Source: Poa pratensis
Taxonomy: Eukaryota; Streptophyta; Magnoliopsida; Poales; Poaceae
DNA length: 64,000 nucleotides
Reading direction: 5' to 3'
Assembly (NCBI GenBank): GCA_947311845.1
Contig: CAMZMU010000034.1
Coordinates: 84,242,317-84,306,316, forward strand
Shown here: in pieces, positions 43,476-55,950 of the stretch
How positions within the stretch are numbered: the first letter of the stretch is position 1
Layout of the letters: each line of letters begins with the position of its first letter
Translations under genes and position numbers: made by a program
The notes under the pieces: generated by a model
Told to the model about the DNA's origin: nothing
Database searches by the model: none
Seen by the model: only the letters and a program-made list of their open reading frames with translations

Positions 43476-44492
43476 TTGATTACTTGGCAGTTTCTGGCTG
43501 CCTGGCTCCCAGGGGGTAGCAACTGGGGCTCGCCGGCGACGGGCAGCGACCACAGCGCCAAGAAGCAGAGGCTGGAGCTGCTCCCCAGCGGCCCGGTGAA
43601 GCAGGAGGCGGCCGGCGCAATCGTGGCTGCGGAAAACCGTCAGCTGCACTGCCCGCTCTGCCTCCGCCCCTTCAAGCCTCCCGTCTACCAGGTTCGATTT
43701 CGTCGTTTCTTTAGTTGTCCGGTTCGATTCGATTGCGTTCCAGCAGGCGTCAGCTTGATTTTCTTCGGTGCGCGCAGTGCAAAGGTGGGCACTTGGCCTA
43801 CGGCGCCTGCCGCGCCGGGGGGTGCCGGAAGTGCGAGCCCGGCGGCGTCGCCTTCGACGTCCCCAACACGGCGATGGACGCCGTTGTCTCGGCGGCCAGG
43901 GTCGAGTGCCTGCACCACGGTTGCGGGCGTTTCATCACCTACCACGAGAGCGCCTGCCCGCACGCGCCCTGCCCCTGCACGGAGGCCGGCTGCGGCTTCA
44001 CCGGCCCGGCGCCGGAGCTCGTCGCCCACCTGGCCGCCGCCCACGCCATGCCGGTGCACAAGGTTCCCTACGGCAAGGTCCACCGCATCCAGCTGACGGT
44101 GCCGGAGCCGGCGCGACGCCTGCTCGTCGGGGCCGAGGAAGAATGCGGCGTTTTCCTCCTGCGCGCTCGGCACCGCCACGGTCGTGTCAGCTGTCCGCCT
44201 CCGGGCAGCAGCATGCCCGTGGCCACGGTACACGGTCAAGATGTGGGCGAACGGGCCGCCACTGGTGGCACCGGCGGCGAACCGCAAGGCGGACACCGTG
44301 CTGGCAGACTTCGAGGAAACCAGCAGCACGTCGCCCGGTGCCATGACCTTCGACGAGCTGACGTCGTTCTTGACGGTGCCACAGCGGTACCTTGTCGGGG
44401 ATGGGCCGTCCAAGGAGCTGCCCCTCCACATTCGCATCGAGAAGACCACCCCTGATCTGTTGATGCTCCACTACTCTTTAGTAATCGTCTGA
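43476..44492 (+). pseudogene. SINA-like E3 ubiquitin ligase gene, RING ligand lost and frameshifted
   Basis: Exon 1 (to 43691) ends with the start of a RING domain, LHCPLCLRPFKPPVYQ. An 86-base intron (43692-43777) splits it from CKGGHLAYGACRAGGCRKCE. The SIAH-type zinc region follows with CGRFITYHESACPHAPCPC and CGFTGPAPELVAHLAAAHAM. In the RING the Cys expected after GHLA is Tyr. Near 44155-44165 about ten bases seem lost and the family sequence goes on in another frame (ATVVSAVRLRAAACPWPRYT, KMWANGPP, ADFEETSSTSPGAM) to TGA 44490-44492. SINA proteins attach ubiquitin to targets. This copy is probably inactive. The true start codon is uncertain. Confidence 0.7.
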
Positions 44493-44789
44493 TCATGCTA
44501 TGCAAGGATTAATTTAGTTTTAGTTGGACATGCCCTAAGAAGTGATGAATTTTGGTTGCAGTATGCAACGAAGTACTACTAGTACAGTTACCCAGTTATT
44601 ACTACCTCAACATCAGATGAGGATCGTTTCAAAAAAAAAAAAAATCAGATGAGGGAGGTACTCTGCTAGTAATTTCCAACAGTGGAAGAGGTGTTTTTTG
44701 GCTGCTGGAGTGGATGTTGAACTCAAGTGGAGTTGAGCTATGTGTTATTTTGCCTGTTTGATGTCATCCGCACGAATTTTAGCGCAGAC
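44493..44789. other. Spacer
   Basis: Contains a short A-run (about 44630-44644) flanked by an ATCAGATGAGG direct repeat (44612 and 44645), which looks like the scar of a small retroposition. Nothing else recognised. Confidence 0.35.
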
Positions 44790-45299
44790 AAATAACAAAA
44801 AACACCTAGCAAAGGACTAATTCGCAAATTCCAAAAATTACAGGGGCTTCCATGCAAAAACATCCGCAGTCCTTTCCCTCTCCTTCTCTCTCCCCGTGCG
44901 ACCCCGGCGTCGCCGCCTCCGCCGACGCGCGCCGTCGCCTCTACGGCCCTCCCCGCTCGAATCGAAGCAGACGACGGACTCCGCCGCCGCATTCTCTCCC
45001 TTTTCGCCGCGAAATGCCTGCTGGGACGACCGGGCCACGCCGGAATCGCCGCGCCCGTGAGCTCGCTTTCCGCCGCCGCGGACGCTCCGGTGGCCAAAAT
45101 CCAGCGGCGCCGCCGCTCCCGGGCCCCCCCGTCCAGGCGCGTCCGATGCACCTAGGCACGGCTCCTGGCTCGCCGTGCCGCGGCGTCGCCGTGGTCGTCG
45201 CCGATCTCGCCATGACAGGCCACTCCATGGCTGACGTCATCGCGACGTCATCATGGGCCCCAACTGTCAGCATTTTTTTCCCCCGCAGAAATTCCCAGA

Positions 45300-47300
45300 A
45301 AATATAAAATATCTGATAGGCGGGCCCCACTCCTTTATACAAATTCCAGAAAATGAAAAATATTACAAATTCAATAACTTTGAATTTACGCGCCGGAAAA
45401 ATATGAAAAATATCGCAAAATGGTCACAAAAAATAAATGCCGACTATTTATACCATAGGATCAAATTTTAAAATTTGAATATTTCAAAATTTTAAATGCT
45501 CTTCGAACCAGAACATTCCGTACACATAAAAGAATTCAAACCTAAATAACTTCCAATTTAAATAATTTTTGAAATCCAAACGAAACTTCCTTTGAATATC
45601 AATAATTCCCAAATTTAAACAATTTTCAAACGTGACCGTTTTCAAATTTGAATTTGACCACACAGGCGGGAAAAATATAAAAATATATCAACATAAACAA
45701 AAAAACATTAAGTATTTACAACATATAATAAATTCCAAAATGTAATATTCCAAAATTTTGAATGCATTTCAAATATGAGCATTTAATAAACGCAAACAAA
45801 ATTCAGATATGACAAATAAATCAGCATAAACAGGAAAAAAACACTGGCTATTTATGACGTATGACCAAATTCCAGATTCGAGTATTTCAAAATTTCAAAG
45901 GCCTTTCAAATCTGAGCATCTAATAAACATAATTCAAATATAAGTAACTACCCAATTTTACCAATTTTCCAAATTTCAACAACTTAAAAATGTAAACTTT
46001 CCTTGAATTTCAACGTATTAAAATCCGAACAACTTTTGAATGTGCACATTTCCAAATTTCAATTCTTTACACTCAATTTTTCAAATTTCAACAACTTAAA
46101 AATGTAAACTTTCCTTGAATTTTAACGTATTAAAATCCGAACAACTTTTGAAAGTGCGCATTTCCAAATTTCAATTCTGTACACTGCGATATTCACAAAT
46201 ATGACAAAAGAAAAAACACAGCATAACTAAAAAAAACACTAACTACTTATGGCATATAATCAAATATTTATACCATAGGATCAAATTTTAAAATTTGAAT
46301 ATTTCAAAATTTTAAATGCTCTTCGAATCAGAACATTCCGTACACATAAAAAAATTCAAACCTAAATAACTTCCAATTTAAATAATTTTTGAAATCCAAG
46401 CAATTTCCAAACGAAACTTCCTTTGAATATCAATAATTCCCAAATTTAAACAATTTTCAAACGTGACCGTTTTCAAATTTGAATTTGACCACACAGGCGG
46501 GAAAAATATAACAAATATATCAACATAAACAAAAAAAACATTAAGTATTTACAACATATAATAAATTCCAAAATGTAATATTCTAGAATTTTGAATGCAT
46601 TTCAAATATGAGCATTTAATAAACGCAAACAAAATTCAGATATGACAAATAAATCAGCATAAACAGAAAAAAAAACATTGGCTATTTATGATGTATGACC
46701 AAATTCCAGATTCGAGTATTTGAAAATTTCAAATGCCTTTCAAATCTGAGCATCTAATAAACATAAACATAATTCAAATATAAGTAACTACCCAATTTTA
46801 CCAATTTTCCAAATTTCAACAACTTAAAAATGCAAACTTTCCTTGAATTTCAACGTATTAAAATCCGAACAACTTTTGAATGTGCACATTTCCAAATTTC
46901 AATTCTTTACACTCAATTTTCAAATTTCAACAACTTAAAAATGTAAACTTTCCTTGAATTTTAACATATTAAAATCCGAACAACTTTTGAATGTGCGCAT
47001 TTCCAAATTTCAATTATGTACACTGCGATATTCACAAATATGACAAAACAAAACACATCATAACTAAAAAAAACAAACACTAACTACTTATGGCATATAA
47101 TCAAAATTCAAATTCGAATATTTCAAAATTTTAAATGTCGTCCAGACCTGAACATTCAATAAACATAAAAAAACAAATGTGAATAACTTCCTGATTCTAA
47201 CAAATTTTGAAATTTGAACAACTTATAAGTGCGGACTTTCAACATTTCAAATTACTACAAAATTGGAGACACTCCAACATATATAGACATGCTCTGCTCA
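45300..47300. repeat. AT-rich ~820-840 base tandem duplication with an internal ~120 base repeat
   Basis: TACCATAGGATCAAATTTTA begins at 45451 and again at 46271. The two units agree through AACATTCCGTACACATAAA, GTGACCGTTTTCAAATTTG, AAATCAGCATAAACAG and GTACACTGCGATATTCAC (46179 and 47018). Within each unit a block of about 120 bases beginning CCAAATTTCAACAACTTAAA occurs twice (about 45966 and 46082 in unit 1). A third, more divergent start follows at about 47100. The sequence is non-coding. Confidence 0.75.
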
Positions 47301-48660
47301 GAAAAAAAAAATGTCCACTTAAATCTATATATCTCTGTTGTGGAATTTAAATTAATTCTCAAATTGGTTAATATTTGTAGATAACCATAATATAATTCCT
47401 ATGATTATGGTGCTAAATATAAAAATTATGTCAAAATAAAACAATACTATATTATTTCAATTAGACTAACATATTTATAGGTAATGTAACTTAAAACTCT
47501 CTAAATATGTACTTAAATTTAAAAAGTACCTGATTCAATAAATATTTGGAGAAAATGCAAATTCAATTCCTCTAAATATGGATTGAATTTTAATTAAACT
47601 TAATAAATGCTCATATAATGTATTACCCCCGATACCGACAGTTTAATCATTACATTTTCGCGCTGACGAACAAAGCTAACAATCACACAGGCACGGCGTC
47701 AAGCTACAAACATATTTGAACATTTAAATTTACTATTTTTTTTTGCAAATACTACAAACGACAAATAACTACGAATTTTAACAATTTAAATCACAACGTC
47801 CACTGTAGTTTTTACTAAGTAATGGAATATAAGAGCTGCTTTTATTTAATTTCGATGATTATTTTTTAATGATCTATAAAAGATAAGAGAAATGTGAAAT
47901 AATCCGAGTATTGTTCAAGCAAAAGAAAAAGATAAAAAAAAAGTACTGTGTAAGCAATGTTCCAGCTCCTTAAACAAATGATAATGAAGTCAAATGTTTT
48001 TTTACAATACTCCAAGCATTTCACAACTCCCTTAATAATGGAGTCATTTGTCTAAAAACCATAAGCAATTTTCCAATTTGTAGTAACAAAGTCATTCGTC
48101 AAGAAAAAAACATAAATATTTGGAGTATTATTTGAGCAAAAGAAAAAGATAAGAGAAATATGAAGTGTGAATTATAACAATAACTTCAGATCTATCCGTC
48201 GGAAAAATATGATAAATATATCAACAAAAACACAAAAAATAAATATTGAATATTCATAGCATATGATAGAATTTCAAGTTTGAATATTTCAAAATTTTAG
48301 ATGCATTTCAAATCTTAGCATCTAATAAACGAAAAAAAATCAAATATGACAAATATATCAACACGAACACAATAATATATCAACACGAAATCCCATTTAA
48401 TATCAACATGAACACAATAATATAGGATTTGAACATTTTGAACCACAACAGCCGCGGCGGGCTTTATTAGGTGATGAGATAGAAGAGCTGCTTTTACTTA
48501 ATTTTCATGATTGTTTTTTGTTAACTACAAATTTACTATTGTTTATAAGGGCTACATTATTCCACCTGTTCGTTTTTATCAAGCGAAAAAAAAACTATGG
48601 TCAGCCACCTAATATTTCCTCTCCTAATAACAGTTTGTTTCATTATAAATAATCACACGG
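47301..48660. other. AT-rich non-coding stretch
   Basis: No open frame of note. Repeated motifs GAGTATT(G/A)TT(C/T)AAGCAAAAGAAAAAGATAA (about 47900 and 48125) and TATTTCAAAATTTTA(G/A)ATG link it to the tandem array to the left. Confidence 0.4.
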
Positions 48661-48662
48661 GT

Positions 48663-48691
48663 GCGGCGTGTCGCCGCGCCATGATGACTAG
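48663..48691 (+). mobile_element. Helitron-like 3' terminus
   Basis: A perfect hairpin GCGGCG-TGT-CGCCGC (48663-48677) is followed after ten bases by CTAG (48688-48691) and then T. A short GC hairpin 10-12 bases before CTRR, with T next, is the hallmark of Helitron 3' ends. The element body would lie to the left, within the AT-rich array. I could not place a 5' end. Confidence 0.5.
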
Positions 48692-50880
48692 TAGCTAGAA
48701 TAAGGCGTGATACATAGTGCTCATGTGGTTATGGTAATTGTGAGCCATGCTTGACTATTTTTTCAGCGGTTTGCAAGACTGAGTGTTTGCTGAATAAGTT
48801 GTTGAGATGTAAGCTTGAAGCAATGATGGGCTTTAGGCTAGCAACCTGTTTTGAATTTGTTCCCGTAATTCGTCAAGTTGCAATAATAGTGAAGGATATT
48901 TCAGTTCTATCCGCTAATTGAGCCCATGATTCTGTTTTCCTTCGATGTGTTGCTTTTTAAGAAAAATGAATTTGAATGTTTCTGGGCATCACTCACCACA
49001 TGAGCACTAAAAGATAGTTTTTTATTCTAGAACTGAAGTTGGAAAATTGGTACATACCATTCTTCTGATGTTCTACTTTCATTTTAGGATTATCCAAGTT
49101 ATATATAAGTGCTGATGTGCTGAAGTTTTATATCTGGAGTACAGTTCTATTAGCATATGTTTATACTTTTAGTTGAAAATCTGGAGAGACGGAGAGAGTC
49201 ATCTCTCATACTTGCCAGTTCGAAGGCTGATCAACAAGGCTTCAATATCTACATGTAAGGTCTCTATCCTTTTTTTCGTCCCTGTCTCAACCAGTGTATG
49301 TTTTATGAAGGTGCTTAGGCTTTTGAGATATACTAGGAAAAATGCCCGTGCATTGCATCGGGAGAAGGAAGCTATGGAAAATGAATTGGCTTCCCCGCGG
49401 CCTGCCATCTCCTGTCCTCCTTCTACTCCTTCACTTCTCTACAAGAAACAAATACTGCAAGATTAATTTTCTTACTGTGAATCTTGATGACAAAGAATTA
49501 TATCTGCTTTTGAACACCACTACCAGGAGCAAATCTGAATTAATGTTTACTTCTCTACAAGAAAAAAATACTGCAAGATTAATTTTCTTACTGCGAATCT
49601 TGATGACAAAGAATTATATCTGCTTTTGAACACCACTACCAGGAGCAAATCTGAATTAATGTTTCTTGATAAGTCTGTTATCTGAGGAAGATGCTCATGA
49701 CAACAATCCTAAATAAACCAACAGAGATATATATGACACATATCAGGAAGATTAACTAAAGAAGTAATTATTGTTTCCATAATAAGCTATCCGGGAAGCT
49801 ATAACTAAAGAAGTAATTACTGTTTCAAAATAAGCTATCCGGAAAGCTACTCTCCTGCTTGAGCAATATTGGATCAGATGACCAGTTATTTGATTTCCAG
49901 TACAGTGATAGAAACACTTCTGCATTCAATATTATACCGTCGTGTTTTTACCGAGTTCTCCTAGCCCAATATAGTAATTTTATTTAGCAACCGGACCAAG
50001 AGGAATTCATGACCAAGAGCAGGCAGGAGCATTACAAGAAAGACACGCTCAACTACATGTGTGGACTTGATTTCTCTTCGAACCTTTATTACCTTTTGCA
50101 CTTACAACCAAACTACACTAACCATTTGTACTATTCAATCGAACTAAGCAAACAATGATTTTAAGAAGATGCAATTTGTTAAGTGCGACAGGAAATCGTG
50201 GACAGAGCTAGAACAATAGAACAGATCACTAATTGTCGTGAAAAAAATTCCACAAGTAAAGGATTGCCTAGACATTTCTTAATCCATAGTAGTATAATGG
50301 TAATTTTTCAATACACGGGCAAATCCAAGATTCGGTAGCACAATTGCTGTTGTAAGCAACATGAAATACCTATATTCACCTGAGCGACGCATTATCCATT
50401 GCGGACCGGTGCCTCTGGCTCAGTTGTGGCAACATTACCGGACTCTGCTGGGCCACCAACTGAGCTTTGTCTAACATAACCGGAGACGCCACCTACGACT
50501 CAGAATTTACACACGAACAGCCAGCTTTAGCCAAGACATGTGCACAACAGCACAAGTATTAGCAGTTTCACGAAACCATACAACTTTCCAGCGACCAAAG
50601 CTGGAGCATAGGAATTTAATCTCACGAATTAGCGATCCACATAGTGATCTATCCACCTCCATGGTCTTCAGCTCATTTGGTTTTGCATAGCTTCGCCTCT
50701 GGACACAGCATTTCTAAATTGTCAGGTTCATAAAGCATCCTGAGGAAGAAACAGATTGACTCCTCATCTAAATGGAGCATCGATTCTAGGAGCCAATCTC
50801 TGAATCTTACTTGTTATGATCCGCCGTTCAGCAGGGATTTGATGTCTGAAAACTTCTTTCAGGTCCCTAAAGCACGACCT
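48692..50880. other. Non-coding stretch with a reverse Helitron-like end and small tandem duplications
   Basis: On the minus strand CCCGATGCAATGCACGGG ends near 49340, followed by CATTTTTC, CTAG and T (49332-49335), a second Helitron-like 3' end facing left. A 117-base unit is duplicated head to tail at 49433-49549 and 49550-49666, and a ~50-base unit (TAACTAAAGAAGTAATTA) near 49755-49850. Scattered exon-like bits occur, but I see no gene I can name. Confidence 0.4.
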
Positions 50881-51180
50881 GTCCAGGTCAGGGGCATTCA
50901 AAGCCTTTACAACCAAAGCGCTTTCTTTCAATTTTGGTCTGTATCCCTTCGAGGACGTTGTCCCTGCTGATCCTTGCCCCGGACCAGCGCGAAGGGGGAC
51001 CGGAGAACCTCAGCGGCGAGGACACCACGTCGCGGCTAGAAGGGGAAGACGTACCCCCCCCCCCCACCCCCCCCCCCCCCCCCCGCGCCCCCCACCACTC
51101 CTTTCTCCTTGTGATTTCGTCCCTGTACGCTTCGAAGCTCGCCGACGGCTCCAATCTGGATTTCATCGCGGCCTGATCGT
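50690..51180 (-). pseudogene. Unrecognised reverse-strand exon fragment
   Basis: The reverse strand has an open stretch KLKESALVVKALNAPDLDRS, FRDLKEVFRHQIPAERR and RLAPRIDAPFR ending at TGA near 50779. It looks like real protein rather than noise (mixed composition, no bias). Upstream it is cut by a long poly-C/G run. I do not recognise the family. It may be a gene piece carried by the inverted-repeat element. Confidence 0.35.
51054..51084. repeat. Poly-C tract
   Basis: About 30 bases of C with one A and few interruptions. Length is likely unreliable in the assembly. It is within a predicted purine-rich reverse exon. Confidence 0.8.
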
Positions 51181-52049
51181 GCTGGTCCGCGTGGAGTCAT
51201 CTCCTAGAGTCGATCACGGTGGGCGACGAGATCGTGGACGTGACCTTCTGCCTTCGTCGCGGCCTGATATGTGTGACAAACCGGCGTACGCGTAAGAGGC
51301 GGCAACGTCAACAAGGAGTGGAGAAGAAGTTGCCGAACGACGCTGCAGCGGCAGAGGAAGGGTACGAGAAACTCCGCCTCGGCAAAAGATACCAAGGGAG
51401 CGAGAAGGCCAATGCGCGTCGTCAAACCCAACACACGCTACACCGGAGACAACTAGACCACCTGATCTACAAGTGGTGGGGCTAACATGGGACCCGCTTG
51501 TAAGCGTGTGTGGTGGAGTCGTTAAATACGAAGCTGTGTGTCTTTAGTAGGCATCTGGGATCAGATCATTGGATAGGACGAACTCCGACCGGGCGGAGGG
51601 CTCGGATCGCGCGGATCCGCGCGAGGGCGACGCGGGGAGGCGGTAGGGCGGCGCCTTGGACCATATGGTCGCCGGAGCCACCGGCGGCGACCATTTCCGC
51701 AGCGGCGACCTGCGAACGCGGCGGCGTCGATTCCGGCGTGGATCGGGCGGCTCGGCACGCGAGAATGGGCGAGGATGGAGAGGACAGGACGGCGAAGGTA
51801 TCCGTGAGCTTCGATTCGTCGGAGGAGCAGCGGAGCGGCGGCGTTGGGCGTCGGCGGTGGCGGCGACCTCCGGCCGCGTGGGAGAGTGAGATGAGGAAGG
51901 GAGAGTTGTGGATGTTTTTGCAAGAAAGTCCCTGCATTTTGCTGAAATTACACTTTAGTCCTTTGCGGGGTGTTTTCTGCAAATTGCATGGCCGTCGGAT
52001 CATTAATGAACAGTGTCAGGAGCGCTCTCAGCGTGGCATTCCGCTCGTC

Positions 52050-55000
52050 TTTTTTTTTTGATAAAAGGCTTTTATTACTTAAAAGGTTTAATCATTACAC
52101 CCGGCCTCTGCATAGCTAAAATGCACACAGCCACCAGTTCAGCATCACTCAAGTCGTAAGCAAAAGATAAAAGGCGAATTACATATCAAAATGAGAAATT
52201 GTAGATCCGCCTAAGAAGCTGGTAGGTCTATCCGGAGTCTATGTTGCCACCCATGCCGGGAAAATAACTCCCTGGCCGCAGCCTCCAGTCTCGACGCCAC
52301 CTCCAAAAATAAGTCTCGGTGCTCCACACGCTGCAGGGTGACCATGCTCGTAGCGTCGCTGTGCACCGGTAAATAACCTGCATAAGAGAAGCATTTTTAT
52401 CATTAAAAACCTTGTCATTTCTACATAGCCATAGCGACCAAATAACAGCAATCGCTCCCACCCTACTGAATAGTTTGAACCTAGGATCCACTCCATTTAA
52501 CCAGTTGCCAAAAATGTTAGCAACAGAACTAGGTGGATGTAAGGTAGAACCTATCTGGATGGCTGACCATATAGACCTAGCGAACTCGCACTGAAAGAAT
52601 AAGTGTGTAATGGTCTCGTCGTGTTGACAGAAAACACACTTTTTACTTCCGTGCCAATTGCGTTTGGCAAGGTTATCTTTGGTGAGATTACTCCTCGACG
52701 TAATACCACGCAAGTATCTTCATCTTCCAAAGTTTGTTATTATTAGAACTATCGACTGGAATTTCGGGTAGAATAAGCTCTATACATAGAATCAACCGAG
52801 AATTTGCCGTTCTTCGTGAGATTCCATTGAAACTTATCTGGACCTTCCGACAATTGGATTGAATCCAATCGATGAGCAAAGCATTCCAAGATGCTTGTCT
52901 TGTTCCAAGTAAACTTCTTCTGAACGAAACATTTGGTGGGAAGTACCCAACACCTTCGCGATCGTGTCACTTTTGTTTCGAACAATAGAATATAGAGCCG
53001 GATATTGTTCTTTGAGGGTAGATTGGCCAAGCCAAATATCCTCCCAGAAACGAATTTCCGATCCATCCCTAATTGAGAAAGATCCATGTGGAAAAAAGAA
53101 CTTCTTTGTAGCCATGAGGCCTGCCCAGAAGTGTGAATCACCAGGTTTCCAAAGAACCTGGGAAACAGCTTGATCTCCACATATTTTCTCCTAAGGAGGG
53201 TTTGCCAAACTCCATCTTCAGAAAGAAGTTTAAATAGCCATTTACCTAGCAGCGCTCTGTTCTTGACCTCAAGGTCATGAACTCCGAGCCCTCCTTGGTC
53301 TTTAGGGCAGCAAACCACACTCCATTTAGTCAGTCGATATTTTTTCTTCTCACATCCCCTTGCCAAAAGAATCTAGATCGGAAATAATCCAATCGTTTTA
53401 AGACCCCTTTAGGCAGTTGGAAGAATGAAATCATATACAGTACCATGTTTATTAGTACCGAGTTTATGAGAACCAATCTTCCACCCAGGATAGGAGTTTG
53501 CCTTTCCAGCTATTTAAACGTAATTGAAGCCTTTCCTCCACCCTTTTCCATTCAGCATTTGTAAGTCTCCGATAATGAATCGGAATGCCCAAATAGTTGA
53601 TAGGAAATTGTCCTTGCTCACAGCCAAAAAGCTCAGCATACAAGGCGGCGTTCCTTGGGCCTCGCCAAAGCAAAACAATTCACTTTTATGGAAATTTATC
53701 TTAAGACCCGAAAGTTGCTCGAAAGCTGACAAAATCAACTTAAGGTTACGAGCTTTTTCGATATCATGCTCCATAAAAAGAATTGTATCGTCGGCATATT
53801 GAAGAATCGATAATCCACCATCGACAAGATGGGGAATCACTCCTTCAATCTGACCCTCAGTTTTAGCGCGTTCAATCAAGATAGCCAACATATCCGCCAC
53901 TATATTAATAGTATTGGCGAAAGCGGGTCACCCTGTCTGAGGCCTTTTTTCGTTTGGAAGTATTTGCCAGTGTCATCATTGACCTTAATGGCTACACTTC
54001 CTCCGGAAACAAAGAATTAATTAACGCGCGCCACTCTGAAGAAAAACCTTTCATTCTGAGGGTCTGCTGGATGAAAGACCACTTAACTTTATCATAAGCT
54101 TTCTCAAAATCAATTTTAAGAATTACCCCGTTCAACTTTTTCCTATGTAGTTCATGGACCGTTTCATGTAGGACCGCGACTCCATCAAGGATGTTGCGAC
54201 CTTTCATAAAAGCCGTCTGAGACGGACGAACCACATGATCTGCCACGTGTTCAGTCGAATCGTCCACTTTGGTGAATATTTTAAAACTAACGTTAAGGAG
54301 GCATATAGGTCTAAACTGTTGGATCCTTTCTGCCTCGTTAACCTTAGGTAACAAAATTATTTCACCAAAATTGAGACGAAACAACTCTAATTGTCCTTGT
54401 GAAGACAGGCGAACAACTGGAGCAAATCGGCCTTGATAACATCCCAAAAGTTCTGATAAAACTCAGCCGGGAAGCCATCAGGACCAGGAGCCGTATTATG
54501 TTTCATTTGGAAAACCGCCTTTCTCACTTCCTCCTCTGAATAGGGTTTAGTAAGAAGCTATTTTCCTCTCTGAAACCTGGGGTATGTCCGCTGTTCGAGA
54601 CTCGTCCAAGGAGAAATTTCCTTCCTCTGGAGCACCGAACAGACCTTTATAATAATTTGTAATGTACGTCTTTAGCTGTTCATGGCCCTCAATCGTTCCT
54701 TCATCCTGGACCAGAGAATGAATACGCTTTTTCCTGTGTCTGCCATTGGCAATACTATGGAAATAGCGAGTATTCGAGTCTCCTTCTAGAATGAATTGAG
54801 CCTTGGAACGTTGATACCATTTTAGCTCCTCCTCTCGCAGAAGTTTCGCTATCTGTGCATTAGATTGGCTCTTTAGCTCAATTTTTGCGCGGACAGTAAC
54901 CGAACTTCTGCTAATGCTTCTAGAGCATCGATTATCGAGGAAAGTCGCACTTTTTCTTTTTAAGTAAACCGGTGGTGTGACGAGCCCAACCAACGAGGTG

Positions 55001-55950
55001 AGTACGTAAAGCACGTATCTTGTTATTCCACCGCTGGATAGGCGTATCACCCGCAACCGGTAATTCCCATATTCTTTTAACCAACTCGTGGAATCCCTCG
55101 CGGTGTAACCAACCAAGCTCAAACTTGAACCGTGGTTTACACTGCAATCTAGGCACTCCTGTGATCAATAGAATGGGAGCATGGTCCGACAAACTCTCAA
55201 TACGTTCTAGAGCCCGTACCGACACCAACGGGAACCTATCTTCCCATTCAGAGTCCATCAGTACACGGTCTAGTTTCTCGTATGTTGGTTCAGGTAGGGA
55301 GTTAGCCCAAGTGAACTGTCTCCCCACCATCGTTATCTCTCTTAGGTTCAAGCTGTCAATGACTGCGTTGAACAAAAGAGGCCAACGGTTGTCGAACCGA
55401 CCCTACTTTTCTCGAATGGAAACCTTAGCAAATTGAAATCCCCACCAATGAGCAAAGGGTACGGGTTATCTTTTGCCAAGTTTACCATATCACAGAGAAA
55501 AGAGGTCTTAGCCACTTCCTGGCTGGCCCATACACGGCGACAAGACTCCAGGTGAAGTTATCGGATTTATTACGGATGTGCATTTTGATATGAAAATCGC
55601 CATCCGTAGTTTCCAATACTTCCATGGTATCAGTCTTGACGCCTAGTAAAATGCCTCCGGAGCGGCCATGAGGAGGCCACGAGTACCACTCAAACTCTAA
55701 ACCGCCCGAAACACGGTTCAAGAGAGATTGTGAGAACTCACGTCTACCAGTCTCAGAAATTGCTAAGAAATCCAAATTATGGTCCCGAATACAATTAGCG
55801 AAATGCAAGTGTTTAGCCAGGTCACCAAAACCTCTGCTATTTGCGAGGTAGGTAATAACCCTGCTGTCGGCGTCGTTCGGTCAACCCTTAACCTGTCGTG
55901 CTTTCGTAATCTTCTTCTCACATTTAAATATGAAAACCAGCTAGGCTCAT
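52050..55950 (-). mobile_element. L1-type LINE, reverse, 5' end uncertain
   Basis: A poly-T run at 52050-52059 is the 3' poly-A on the minus strand. Reading back, the zf-RVT tail is at 52228-52713, RT at about 53470-54450, and endonuclease at about 54930-55860. It is inserted just outside the right inverted arm of the candidate Mutator-like element and just before the CIP7-like gene. No clear target duplication was seen, and the start of ORF2 is within about 100 bases of 55860. Confidence 0.8.
52228..55860 (-). pseudogene. LINE ORF2: endonuclease, reverse transcriptase, zf-RVT
   Basis: Endonuclease: RGFGDLAKHLHFANCIRDHN, LDFLAISETGRREF (active Glu), GGILLGVKTDT and LSDHAPILLITG (His/Asp pair). 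RT: NGVILKIDFEKAYDKVKWSF and ILQYADDTILFMEHD near 53770-53815, where YADD is the catalytic motif. C-terminus: RCGVHDLEV-type linker and CVFCQHDETITHLFFQCEFA near 52570-52640. At least five frame breaks split it (near 52710, 53390, 53900, 54450 and 54930). It cannot encode a complete protein. ORF1 was not found. Confidence 0.8.

Larger units (their letters stand above)
44790..52000. mobile_element. Candidate Mutator-like element bounded by long inverted repeats
   Basis: The left arm contains AACACCTAGCAAAGGACTAA (44799) and TGCAAAAACATCCGCAG (44853), then a GC-rich tract. The reverse complement of 51690-52000 reads AACACCCCGCAAAGGACTAA, TGCAAAAACATCCACAA and a similar GC-rich tract with GAATCGAAG and CCACGCCGGAATCG in the same order. 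The arms are similar over about 300 bases, as in Mutator-like elements. No transposase and no clear 9-base target duplication were found. Two unrelated copies in opposite directions would look alike. Confidence 0.4.

Noticed and set aside
47332..47350. Helitron 5' end (TCTATATATCTC after A)
   Set aside because: Only a partial match to known 5' ends and not at a proven boundary.
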